A stretch of 6,779 bases of DNA, taken from assembly GCA_903916165.1 (NCBI GenBank), contig CAIWVR010000439.1, positions 1 through 6,779 of the forward strand. Reading direction: 5' to 3'. The notes beneath the pieces are model-generated. The model was not told the DNA's origin. It saw nothing but the letters and a program-made list of their open reading frames with translations, and did not search any database. Shown piece after piece: positions 1 to 6,462 of the stretch. How positions within the stretch are numbered: the first letter of the stretch is position 1; the number at the start of each line of letters is the position of its first letter. A program made the position numbers and the translations under genes. This stretch comes from an uncultured Hyphomicrobiales bacterium. Its GTDB lineage: Bacteria > Pseudomonadota > Alphaproteobacteria > Rhizobiales > Beijerinckiaceae.

Positions 1-101
1 CGCTACGCGCAGGCGTCAATCTCGTCATGTACACGCTGACCGGCAATTACAAAGCCGATCAGGTGCATGTGCGCGATCTTCTGGAAAGGCTCGGCCATTG
101 A
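1..101 (+). CDS. DUF4159 domain protein, C-terminal end (partial)
   Basis: Only the last 32 codons are inside the window, in the frame that starts at base 3 and ends with TGA at 99-101. The readable tail runs GVNLVMYTLTGNYKADQVHV and finishes LLERLGH, which matches the C-terminus I know from rhizobial DUF4159 proteins. These are membrane proteins with a BatA-like N-terminus, encoded next to MoxR ATPase and DUF58 genes. The biochemical function of DUF4159 is not established. The stop codon overlaps the TTG start of the next gene (TTGA, bases 98-101), which suggests translational coupling and one operon. The family call rests on recall of this short tail and on the neighbour, so the upstream sequence would be needed to confirm it. 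Confidence 0.72.
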   Translation, partial: LRAGVNLVMYTLTGNYKADQVHVRDLLERLGH

Positions 102-2185
102 GCAATTTCAGCCTCTCCTTCACACCGCTTCTGTCGTCCGTCTGGCTGATTGTCCTGGCGCTGGCCGCGCTGGCGGTGATCGGGCTGGGGATATTTGCGC
201 GCCGTCGGGGCACGCTGCTGCGTGCGGCCGGCCTGGCGCTGATCCTGCTTGCGCTCGGCGATCCCTCATTGGTGCGTGAAGACCGCGAGCCCTTGCGCGA
301 CGTCGTCGCCGTGGTGCTGGACCGCAGCGCGAGCCAGACCATTGGCCCGCGCCGCGCACAGACCGACAGGGCGCGCACCGAGATCGAAAAGAATCTGGGC
401 AGCCTTGGCAATGTCGATCTGCGCTTCGTCGATGGCGGTGGTGTCGACAGCGGCAATGACGGCACGCGCCTGTTTGCCTCGCTGAACGCGGCGCTGGCCG
501 ACGTGCCGCCCGAGCGCATAGGCGGCGCATTGCTTGTCACCGATGGCGTTGTCCATGACAGTCCCGCCAATGCAGGTGCGCTCGGTTTCAATGCGCCACT
601 GCATGTGTTCATCACCGGCCGCGAGGGCGAGCGCGACCGTCGTATCGAATTGGTGGAGGCCCCGCGTTTCGGGCTCGTCGGCAAGGATATTTCTGTTGGG
701 GTGCGCGTGCACGACACGACCGGCTCGCAGCAAGCTGTCAATGTGCGCGTGCGTCGTGACGGTGCCGACATCCTGAATGCGCGCGTGCGTCCCGGACTGC
801 TGGTGCGCATCCCCGTGCTGATCGACCATGGCGGCCCCAATGTCGTCGAGTTCGAGGTCGCAGCCCTCGACGATGAATTGACGGCGCTCAACAACAAGGC
901 GGTGCTGACGGTCGAGGGCGTGCGCGACAAGCTGAAAGTGCTCCTCGTGTCCGGCGAGCCGCATGCCGGCGAGCGCACCTGGCGCAACCTGCTCAAGGCC
1001 GACGCCAATGTCGATCTCGTACATTTCACCATCCTGCGTCCGCCGGAGAAGCAGGACGGCACGCCCATCAGCGAATTGTCGCTCATCGCCTTCCCGACAA
1101 GCGACCTGTTCGGGCGGCGCATCAAGGATTTCGACCTCATCATCTTTGATCGCTATTCGAGCCAGACCGTGCTGCCCAGCGTCTATTTCGAGAATATCGT
1201 GCGCTATGTGCGCGAGGGCGGCGCGCTTTTGATGGCGACGGGGCCGGATTTTTCGGGACCGACGGGATTATATTATTCGCCGCTTGGCAAGATCGCTCCG
1301 GCGCGGCCGACCAATGTGATCATCGAACATGCGTTTCGCGCGCAGGTTTCCGAGGACGGACTGAAACATCCGGTCACGCGCGGCCTGCCGGGGTCCGAAG
1401 TGTCCCCGCCGCTATGGAGCGAATGGTATCGCCAGGTTGCGGCCGAGCGCCTGCGCGGTGTCACTGTGATGAACGGTGCCGACAACAAGCCGCTGCTGCT
1501 GCTCTCGCGCGAGGGCAAGGGCCGCGTCGGACTGCTGCTGTCGGATCAGCTTTGGCTGTGGGCGCGCGGTTACCAGGGCGGTGGACCGCATCTCGATCTC
1601 ATGCGCCGGATGGCGCACTGGTTGATGAAGGAACCCGAGCTGGAAGAAGAGGCGTTGCGCGCCACGGCACGCGGTCGCGAGATTACGATCACACGGCAGA
1701 CACTCAAGCCTGAAACGGGGCTGGTGACGCTCACCTTCCCCTCGGGCAGTGCGCGCAGCATCTCCCTGCAGGCCAGCGAAGCGGGGCTTTCGCAGGCCAC
1801 GACCAGCGTCGAGGATTTCGGCCTCTATCGTGTCAGCGACGGCGAATTGTCGGCGCTCGTCCATGTCGGGCCAGAAAATCCGCGCGAGTTTCAGGACGTC
1901 GTCTCGACGCCCGACAAGCTGCGGGGGCTGGCGGAGGCGACAGGCGGATCGGTGCGGCGCATTTCGGCGGGCGCGGATGATGCCATCACGCTGCCGCGTT
2001 TCGTCTCGATGCGCGAAAGTCCGGTCTATGGCGGGCCCGATTACGTCGGCGTGAAGCGCACCGGCGCAAGTGTGGTGACCGGTATCGGCGTGGCACCGCT
2101 CGCCATCGGCTTCATCGGCCTGCTGGTGCTGCTGGGTGGTGTGCTGCTCGGCTGGATCGGCGAGAGCCGGCGGCGGACAAGTTAG
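98..2185 (+). CDS. Membrane protein with vWA-like and cysteine-free amidotransferase-like domains
   Basis: The protein has 695 residues. Two hydrophobic segments lie near the N-terminus (about 12-33 and 38-53) and one near the C-terminus (about 664-687), so the large middle part is probably extracytoplasmic or anchored at both ends. Residues about 67-172 look like a von Willebrand A domain: D75-x-S77-x-S79 fits a MIDAS metal site and T148-D149-G150 is the usual later motif. Residues about 277-510 resemble a class I glutamine-amidotransferase fold (KVLLVSGEPH, DLIIFDRY, GGALLMATGP), but the nucleophile position has no cysteine and I see none anywhere in the protein, so it is not a working glutaminase. 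The TTG start overlaps the preceding stop, and AAAGG at 85-89 is well spaced; the next in-frame start would remove the first membrane segment. Families of this type sit beside MoxR/DUF58/DUF4159 genes, sometimes linked to envelope or metal-protein maturation. The exact role is unknown. Confidence 0.88.
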   Translation: MSNFSLSFTPLLSSVWLIVLALAALAVIGLGIFARRRGTLLRAAGLALILLALGDPSLVREDREPLRDVVAVVLDRSASQTIGPRRAQTDRARTEIEKNLGSLGNVDLRFVDGGGVDSGNDGTRLFASLNAALADVPPERIGGALLVTDGVVHDSPANAGALGFNAPLHVFITGREGERDRRIELVEAPRFGLVGKDISVGVRVHDTTGSQQAVNVRVRRDGADILNARVRPGLLVRIPVLIDHGGPNVVEFEVAALDDELTALNNKAVLTVEGVRDKLKVLLVSGEPHAGERTWRNLLKADANVDLVHFTILRPPEKQDGTPISELSLIAFPTSDLFGRRIKDFDLIIFDRYSSQTVLPSVYFENIVRYVREGGALLMATGPDFSGPTGLYYSPLGKIAPARPTNVIIEHAFRAQVSEDGLKHPVTRGLPGSEVSPPLWSEWYRQVAAERLRGVTVMNGADNKPLLLLSREGKGRVGLLLSDQLWLWARGYQGGGPHLDLMRRMAHWLMKEPELEEEALRATARGREITITRQTLKPETGLVTLTFPSGSARSISLQASEAGLSQATTSVEDFGLYRVSDGELSALVHVGPENPREFQDVVSTPDKLRGLAEATGGSVRRISAGADDAITLPRFVSMRESPVYGGPDYVGVKRTGASVVTGIGVAPLAIGFIGLLVLLGGVLLGWIGESRRRTS

Positions 2186-2187
2186 TT

Positions 2188-2304
2188 GTCATTGCGGGGA
2201 GCGAAGCGACGAAGCGATCCATCTGACGCGCGCGACGTCATATATGCGTGTCAGTCGAACCCAAGATGGATTGCCGCGTCGGGCTTCGCCCTCCTCGCAA
2301 TGAC
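2188..2304. repeat. 117-bp intergenic imperfect inverted repeat (rhizobial REP-like element)
   Basis: The left arm (2188-2222) begins GTCATTGCG and ends GATCCAT. The right arm (2266-2304) begins ATGGATTGC and ends GCAATGAC. Reverse-complementing the right arm gives the left arm with a few mismatches and two extra dinucleotides (GG and CC), which themselves make a small hairpin, GGGCTTCGCCC, at 2281-2291. Between the arms, CTGACGCGC (2223-2231) pairs with GCGTGTCAG (2246-2254), including one G-T wobble, so a second hairpin is nested inside. The element starts two bases after the stop of the upstream gene and ends ten bases before the stop of the convergent acetyltransferase gene. Dispersed elements with these arm sequences are common in Bradyrhizobium-like genomes. 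It could act as a bidirectional transcript end or RNA-stabilising structure; that part is inference. Confidence 0.85.
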
Positions 2305-2314
2305 GAACGAAAGA

Positions 2315-2815
2315 TTACAGCGCCCGCGTGACCGGACCCTTTACGCCTTCAAAAGCGCCGTCCATCAGTTCGCAATAAAGCACGCGGGCCGGATCGACCG
2401 GGCCGGGCAGCAGGATGCGACCCATTGGCACGCGTTTGAAGCCGAACCGGCTGTAATAGGGCTCGTCACCGACCAGGATCACCAGCCTGTGGCCCTGCGC
2501 GCGTGCAGCGTCCAGCGATTGCCGGATGAGGCGCTCGCCGATGCCGCGTGAGCGGAAGGCCGGCTCGACAGTCAGCGGCCCAAGCAGCAGGGCCGGCGCA
2601 CCGCCGCAGGTGATCGGCGTGATGATATTGGCGCCCACCAGAAATTTTCCGACGCGGGCGACGAAGGACAGGGCTGGTACGGGCCCGACTCCCTCGCGCA
2701 GGCGGTAGGCGGTGCGCGTGAAGCGGCCGGGGCCGAAAGCGCGCTCGTCGAGCTTTTCGATCTGCGGCAGGTCGGCTTGGGTGAGTGGCGTGACGTCGAG
2801 CGTGAGTTCGGTCAT
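2315..2815 (-). CDS. GNAT family N-acetyltransferase (YhbS-like)
   Basis: The protein has 166 residues from the chosen ATG at 2815, giving MTELTLDVTPLTQADLP, the normal start of a GNAT domain. It should transfer an acetyl group from acetyl-CoA to an amine; the substrate cannot be told. The acetyl-CoA-binding motif is R88-S-R-G91-I-G93, preceded by the β4 strand LLLGPLTVEP (77-86). GDEPYYSRFGF (116-126) is the late motif typical of the COG3153/YhbS group. An in-frame ATG at 2872 would add 19 residues rich in Pro, Arg and Ala that look like translated intergenic sequence, and I see no strong ribosome-binding site for either start. The gene lies 150 bp downstream of the Nudix gene on the same strand and converges on the vWA-like gene across the repeat. 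The family call is firm; the start is fairly certain. Confidence 0.88.
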   Translation of the reverse strand: MTELTLDVTPLTQADLPQIEKLDERAFGPGRFTRTAYRLREGVGPVPALSFVARVGKFLVGANIITPITCGGAPALLLGPLTVEPAFRSRGIGERLIRQSLDAARAQGHRLVILVGDEPYYSRFGFKRVPMGRILLPGPVDPARVLYCELMDGAFEGVKGPVTRAL

Positions 2816-2965
2816 GGGAGGTTCTGATCCGTTCGGCAAAGCGGGAGCGGCGCGCGGCATTGGGCGCGGCATGGCGCGGGCGTCATCAGCGGCTTCGTCG
2901 CTGGCGGATCGGGCTCTTCGTCATCATCCGCGTCCCTTTAGCACGCGCGGGCGCGGGCGCAAATC
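2816..2965. other. 150-bp gap between Nudix and GNAT genes, no gene seen
   Basis: This spacer separates two same-strand genes on the minus strand. It is GC-rich and contains in-frame ATGs that could extend the acetyltransferase (at 2860 and 2872), plus a 13-codon minus-strand ORF (2886-2927) without support. I see no clear terminator or promoter, so it is unclear whether the two genes share a transcript. Confidence 0.4.
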
Positions 2966-3445
2966 TCACCAAAGGTGATCGGGCACGCGCCCCTCCAGCA
3001 CTTCGGCGAGCCGCCGCCGCGTCGGTCCGGTGGTGTCGGACGGCAATGCGTCCAGACGATGGAAGCCGTATTCGACGATCTCCAGCGGCGAGGGCCGGTG
3101 CGCTGTGGTCGCAAATGCGCGCACCACATAGACCGCGACATGGTCGCGCTTGGCCATCACCTCGTTGAGGTAGACGGCGAAAAGCCCGGGATGTCCGCCC
3201 ACTGCGAGCCCGGTTTCTTCCTGCACCTCGCGCAGCAGCGCCTGATGTAGGGTCTCGCCCGGCTCGACGGCACCGCCGGGCATGTGCCAGCCAGGAACAT
3301 AGGAATGGCGCACGAGGCAGACGCGCTCCTCGCCATCGAGGATCATCGCGCGAACCCCCATGGTGAGCGGGCGCGTGACGCGGGCCACCAGCGGCTGCGC
3401 GAAGCGCATCGTCCGGGTCAAAGCGCGTCGGGCGAGTGTTCTCAC
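2966..3445 (-). CDS. Nudix hydrolase
   Basis: The protein has 159 residues. A complete Nudix box is present: G58-x5-E64-x7-R72-E73-V-x-E76-E77-x-G79-L80, with the metal-binding REVQEE core. Nudix enzymes hydrolyse a nucleoside diphosphate linked to another group; the substrate here is not predictable. VRHSYVPGWHMPGGAVEPGE (45-64) is the usual strand and loop leading into the box. The first 28 residues are basic (several Arg) and precede the domain; they could be an adaptor or a slightly over-long start. The start is GTG at 3443-3445, with GGAG a few bases upstream on the minus strand at good spacing, which favours it over the internal ATG at codon 13. The gene is divergent from mbfA and shares its 93-bp control region. 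The acetyltransferase gene follows it on the same strand. Confidence 0.9.
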   Translation of the reverse strand: MRTLARRALTRTMRFAQPLVARVTRPLTMGVRAMILDGEERVCLVRHSYVPGWHMPGGAVEPGETLHQALLREVQEETGLAVGGHPGLFAVYLNEVMAKRDHVAVYVVRAFATTAHRPSPLEIVEYGFHRLDALPSDTTGPTRRRLAEVLEGRVPDHLW

Positions 3446-3494
3446 CGATCCACTCCGCAGGGCTGTACGTAGGCAGAAAAGCCTTCCGGATTTC

Positions 3495-3509
3495 TTAGAA
3501 GCATTCTAA
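3495..3509. promoter_or_regulatory. Iron control element (ICE/Irr box) upstream of mbfA
   Basis: The sequence TTAGAA-GCA-TTCTAA is a perfect 6-bp inverted repeat with a 3-bp spacer, and the base after it is A. It matches the ICE consensus TTTAGAA-N3-TTCTAAA except for one outer base (C instead of T at 3494). Irr, a Fur-family regulator of Rhizobiales, binds this motif when iron or haem is scarce, and mbfA is a known Irr-repressed gene in Bradyrhizobium and Agrobacterium. The centre lies 37 bases before the mbfA start, where a bound protein would block transcription. It is also about 57 bases upstream of the divergent Nudix start, so it could affect that gene too. The assignment combines a visible palindrome with the identity of the gene behind it. 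Confidence 0.85.
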
Positions 3510-3523
3510 AGAAACTTTGGTCC

Positions 3524-3530
3524 AAGGGAG
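3524..3530 (+). promoter_or_regulatory. mbfA ribosome-binding site (AAGGGAG)
   Basis: AAGGGAG ends eight bases before the GTG at 3539-3541. It fixes that GTG as the mbfA start, with no other in-frame start nearby at suitable spacing. Confidence 0.75.
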
Positions 3531-3538
3531 CATACCCC

Positions 3539-4510
3539 GTGAAAAGTTTCGCCGACCTCACAGCCCGCGAGATCCTCGCTGTCGCCATCTCTTCCGAGGA
3601 AGAAGACAGCCGGATCTACGCCACTTTCGCTGAAGATCTGGCCGAAAGATATCCGGCCTCCGCGAAAGTGTTCGAGGAAATGGCGGATGAGGAGCGTGAG
3701 CACCGGCACATGTTGCTGGCCCTCTACGAGACGCGCTTCGGCGCGAACCTGCCGCCTATCCGCCGCGACGACGTCAAGGGCTTCCTCAAGCGTCGGCCGA
3801 TCTGGCTGACCAAGAACCTGTCGCTGGAGACGGTCCGCAAGGAAGCGGAGAATATGGAGTTTCAGGCGGCGCGGTTCTACGAGAAGGCCGCCGCACAGAC
3901 CACTGACGTCGAGATCCGCAAACTGCTGGGCGATCTCGCCGAGGTCGAAAAGAGCCACGAGCGTCATGCCGGCCAGTTGGAACGAAAGCTGCTGACCGAA
4001 GAGGCGCGCGCCGAGGAAGCGACGACCTCGCACCGCATGTTCGTGCTGCAATATGTGCAGCCGGGACTCGCTGGCCTGATGGACGGGTCCGTCTCGACGC
4101 TGGCGCCGCTGTTTGCCGCAGCCTTCGCCACGCACAGCAATTGGTCGACGTTTCTTGTCGGCCTTGCGGCCTCGATCGGTGCTGGCATCAGCATGGGTTT
4201 CGCGGAGGCCCTGTCCGACGATGGTGCGCTCACGGGCCGTGGCAGCCCGTGGCTGCGCGGCACGATCTGCGGCCTGATGACAACGATCGGCGGCATCGGC
4301 CACACCCTGCCTTATCTCGTGCCGGATTCGTGGCACAATGCCTTCTGGATCGCGACCGCCATGGCGGGTGTCGTGGTGTTCATCGAACTCTGGGCCATCG
4401 CCTGGGTGCGCGCGCGGTATATGGATACACCGTTCCTGCAGGCGGTTTTCCAGATCGTGCTCGGCGGCGCCATTGTGCTGGCGGCGGGTATTCTCATCGG
4501 TGGCGCTTGA
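3539..4510 (+). CDS. mbfA: MbfA: membrane-bound ferritin / VIT1-type iron exporter
   Basis: The protein has 323 residues and two fused domains. Residues about 1-150 form a ferritin-like (erythrin/rubrerythrin-type) four-helix domain with plausible di-iron ligands E20, E52-x-x-H55, E107 and E137-x-x-H140. Residues about 168-323 form a VIT1/CCC1-type membrane domain; the signature GLMDGSVSTLAPLFAAAFAT (179-198) begins it, and four or five hydrophobic segments follow, ending in a last helix at about 302-321. In Bradyrhizobium japonicum MbfA exports iron across the inner membrane and protects against iron and peroxide stress; the ferritin domain is thought to sense or deliver cytosolic iron. Length and architecture match the family. 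The start is GTG, with AAGGGAG eight bases upstream. An ICE palindrome lies just ahead, consistent with Irr repression under low iron. A metallophosphoesterase gene follows after 31 bp. Confidence 0.95.
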   Translation: MKSFADLTAREILAVAISSEEEDSRIYATFAEDLAERYPASAKVFEEMADEEREHRHMLLALYETRFGANLPPIRRDDVKGFLKRRPIWLTKNLSLETVRKEAENMEFQAARFYEKAAAQTTDVEIRKLLGDLAEVEKSHERHAGQLERKLLTEEARAEEATTSHRMFVLQYVQPGLAGLMDGSVSTLAPLFAAAFATHSNWSTFLVGLAASIGAGISMGFAEALSDDGALTGRGSPWLRGTICGLMTTIGGIGHTLPYLVPDSWHNAFWIATAMAGVVVFIELWAIAWVRARYMDTPFLQAVFQIVLGGAIVLAAGILIGGA

Positions 4511-4541
4511 CGGGGTGAGGGGGAGGGGCGAGAGAGGAGCC

Positions 4542-5438
4542 GTGACATTCCGCCTCGCCCATCTCTCCGATGCCCATATCGGCCCGCTGCCCGTACCGCG
4601 CATGCGTGACCTCCTGGGCAAGCGGCTCACTGGTTATCTCAACTGGCACCGGCGCAGCCGTATCCACAACATGGACGTGCTGGCCAAGATCGTCGCCGAC
4701 ATCCATGCGCAGACGCCCGACCATGTCGCCATGACGGGCGATATTCTCAACATCGGCCTGCCGGCAGAATTCCCTTTCGCCAGCGCCTGGCTTGAGACGC
4801 TGGGGGCCTCGCAGGAGGTCAGCTTCGTGCCGGGCAATCACGACGCCTATGTGCGCTCGTCGCTGGTGCATCTCGAGCGGACCTTCGCGCCGTGGACGAC
4901 GGCGGATGAAACGGCGTTGACGTCCTATCCCTATCTTCGTGTGCGGGGCGATATTGCGCTGATCGGCATTAATTCAGGCGTGCCGACCGCGCCCTTGCTG
5001 GCGTCGGGCAAGCTCGGGTCCGAACAGCGCGACCGGCTGGAGATCGCGCTGGCCGAAACCGGCGCGCGCGGGCTGATGCGCGTGGTGATGATCCATCATC
5101 CGCCGCACAAGACAGGCGCGACGCCCGGACGCGGATTGTCTGACGCGCGGCGTTTCGAGAAGCTGATCGCCAAACATGGGGCGGAGCTGATCATCCACGG
5201 CCACAATCACCGTCATTCCGTCGTGCATATTGCTGGTCCCAGGGGGCCGGTGCCGGTCATCGGCGTCGCGTCCGCCTCGGCCGTTCCCGGCACGGAGCGC
5301 CACCGCGCTGCATGGCACATGTACGAGATCACGCGCGACGGCGATCGCTGGACGGTCGAGGGTGTCATCCGCGGGATGAAAGCCGGGGAGAATGAGGTGG
5401 TCGAACTCGGGCGGTTTTCGATTTCGCCTGCGGTTTGA
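4542..5438 (+). CDS. Calcineurin-like metallophosphoesterase
   Basis: The protein has 298 residues and carries all metal-binding motifs of the calcineurin-like phosphoesterase fold: S9-D10-A-H12, T65-G66-D67, P97-G98-N99-H100-D101, H185-H186 and G220-H221-N-H223. Such enzymes use a pair of metals (Fe, Mn or Zn) to cut phosphomono- or diesters. The closest broad group is the Icc/CpdA-like phosphodiesterases, but the substrate cannot be assigned. No signal peptide or membrane segment is seen, so it should be cytosolic. I chose the GTG at 4542 because it gives MTFRLAHLSDAHIG, with the first motif at the usual distance, and AGGAG lies close upstream (tight spacing of about two bases). A GTG at 4515 is the main alternative. 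The gene lies 31 bp after mbfA on the same strand with no visible terminator, so co-transcription is likely. Confidence 0.92.
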   Translation: MTFRLAHLSDAHIGPLPVPRMRDLLGKRLTGYLNWHRRSRIHNMDVLAKIVADIHAQTPDHVAMTGDILNIGLPAEFPFASAWLETLGASQEVSFVPGNHDAYVRSSLVHLERTFAPWTTADETALTSYPYLRVRGDIALIGINSGVPTAPLLASGKLGSEQRDRLEIALAETGARGLMRVVMIHHPPHKTGATPGRGLSDARRFEKLIAKHGAELIIHGHNHRHSVVHIAGPRGPVPVIGVASASAVPGTERHRAAWHMYEITRDGDRWTVEGVIRGMKAGENEVVELGRFSISPAV

Positions 5439-5448
5439 GCAAGCCCGC

Positions 5449-6462
5449 CTAACGCCAGAGCGGCGCAAAAGGCAGGATGCCCTCGCGCGCGAGCAGATCG
5501 TTGAGGGACGTCATTGGTGCGAGGCGCGCAGGCGGCGCGATGACCGGCTGCGCCGACAATGGCGAGGCGGAGATCCCTTGATTCTGTGCCAGACGTGTGC
5601 GCGGCAGGTCAGGCGGTGCAGGTGGCAGGCCGATCTCGATCGGCGTGCGGCCGGGAAAGCCAATGCTGGCCGTCGCCCCTGGCACGGCGCCCTTGCGCGG
5701 CGCCTGCGCCATGTCGAGGTCTTCTTCCAGATCGGGCGGGTCTGGCAGGTCGTCCTTCCTGTCCTGGCGCGGCAGCAGGCCAGGTGCGGGCGTCGGCTTG
5801 CAATAGCGGCGCGGACCGCTCGAGGTTGCGCCATGGGCGGCAAGATCGAGATGCATGTGGTTGTAATGAAAGCGGTCGGACCCGGGTGCCAGCACGGTCG
5901 TAAAAATACCGCAGGCTCCCGCCTGTACCTCGCGCAGGAAGACCTTGTCCTGCTCGGGACCACGCGCCCAGTCGCGCACGAAGGTGATCTCGCGTCCGTC
6001 GAGCAACACGAAGCCGCCGATGTCGATGGCATTGCCAAAGCCATGTTCCGAAATCCGCACGCCCTGATTGTTCATCGAGCGGCAGGCGTAGGAGCCCATG
6101 CTTTTCACCTCTGTCACCGGCTGGCCGAAGCGCGCGAGCGCTGCGGGCTGCACGACCTGCGTCACCCATGAATCGAGCGCGGCGGTCATCGGGCAGCCGA
6201 TGGTCTGCGTCGTGACCAGCGCCACCGTGCCGCGGGCGAGCGCCGAGACCTTCAGCGGCTGCGTCAGGCCGCAGATGCCCGGTCCGTCAATTTCCCGCGC
6301 GGGCTGCACATAGGCAGAGAGCTGGACTTTCTTTTCGGCAAAGCAGGCCTTTTCCGCCTGCGCACGCCAGACCGGTCTCTGCGGGCGCTGGAACAGCGCA
6401 CAGCCGGAGAGGGACAGGGTGGCGACCGCAAGGATCGCAAGAGGCAAAACGCGACGCGCCAT
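5449..6462 (-). CDS. Extensin-like lipoprotein, probable LAS/M15-type zinc peptidase
   Basis: The protein has 337 residues. It opens with a basic residue cluster, a hydrophobic stretch and the lipobox L18-S-G-C21, so it should be a lipoprotein attached at C21. Residues about 35-222 match the extensin-like C-terminal domain (PF06904/COG3921). The pattern S138-E-H140-x6-D147 together with H202-M-H204 is that of LAS/M15 metallopeptidases that cut peptidoglycan peptides, with H140, D147 and H204 as the likely zinc ligands. Six cysteines in the domain (40, 64, 90, 127, 184, 221) could form disulfides in the periplasm. After residue 222 comes a proline-rich tail of about 115 residues. The ATG at 6460-6462 gives a proper signal peptide although its ribosome-binding site is weak. 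The gene converges on the phosphoesterase, leaving only 10 bp between stops. Peptidoglycan activity is inferred from the motif, not shown for this family. Confidence 0.88.
   Translation of the reverse strand: MARRVLPLAILAVATLSLSGCALFQRPQRPVWRAQAEKACFAEKKVQLSAYVQPAREIDGPGICGLTQPLKVSALARGTVALVTTQTIGCPMTAALDSWVTQVVQPAALARFGQPVTEVKSMGSYACRSMNNQGVRISEHGFGNAIDIGGFVLLDGREITFVRDWARGPEQDKVFLREVQAGACGIFTTVLAPGSDRFHYNHMHLDLAAHGATSSGPRRYCKPTPAPGLLPRQDRKDDLPDPPDLEEDLDMAQAPRKGAVPGATASIGFPGRTPIEIGLPPAPPDLPRTRLAQNQGISASPLSAQPVIAPPARLAPMTSLNDLLAREGILPFAPLWR

Larger units (their letters stand above)
3446..3538. promoter_or_regulatory. Divergent control region between Nudix gene and mbfA
   Basis: These 93 bases must carry the 5' signals for both the Nudix gene (leftward) and mbfA (rightward). 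The region contains the ICE palindrome and the mbfA ribosome-binding site. It is more AT-rich than the flanking genes around 3485-3520. I could not assign -35/-10 boxes with confidence. One weak option for mbfA is TTCCGG (3484-3489) with TAAAGA (3507-3512) at 17-bp spacing, which would place the -10 box on the palindrome and suit repression. Confidence 0.6.

Noticed and set aside
25..1143. Long minus-strand frame (372 codons) opposite the vWA-like gene
   Set aside because: It is Ser/Arg/Thr-rich with no recognisable motif and is fully antisense to a gene with clear domains.
2186..2551. Plus-strand 121-codon frame starting MSLRGAKRRSDP
   Set aside because: Its first third is the translated inverted repeat, a common source of false proteins in these genomes, and the rest is antisense to the acetyltransferase gene.
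2886..2927. 13-codon minus-strand ORF (MMTKSPIRQRRSR) upstream of the acetyltransferase
   Set aside because: Too short to judge, no clear ribosome-binding site, and could arise by chance in this spacer.
4338..4541. Longer phosphoesterase start overlapping the end of mbfA
   Set aside because: The added residues are an out-of-frame reading of the conserved VIT1 domain, and the first metal motif fits a start at 4542.
3506..4630. Long minus-strand frame (374 codons) opposite mbfA
   Set aside because: It has Arg/Gln/His-rich low-complexity composition typical of antisense frames in GC-rich DNA, while the plus strand encodes a clear MbfA over the same bases.
5392..6171. Plus-strand frame (259 codons) opposite the extensin-like gene
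   Set aside because: It is Arg-rich with no motif, whereas the minus strand has a lipobox and the peptidase signature.
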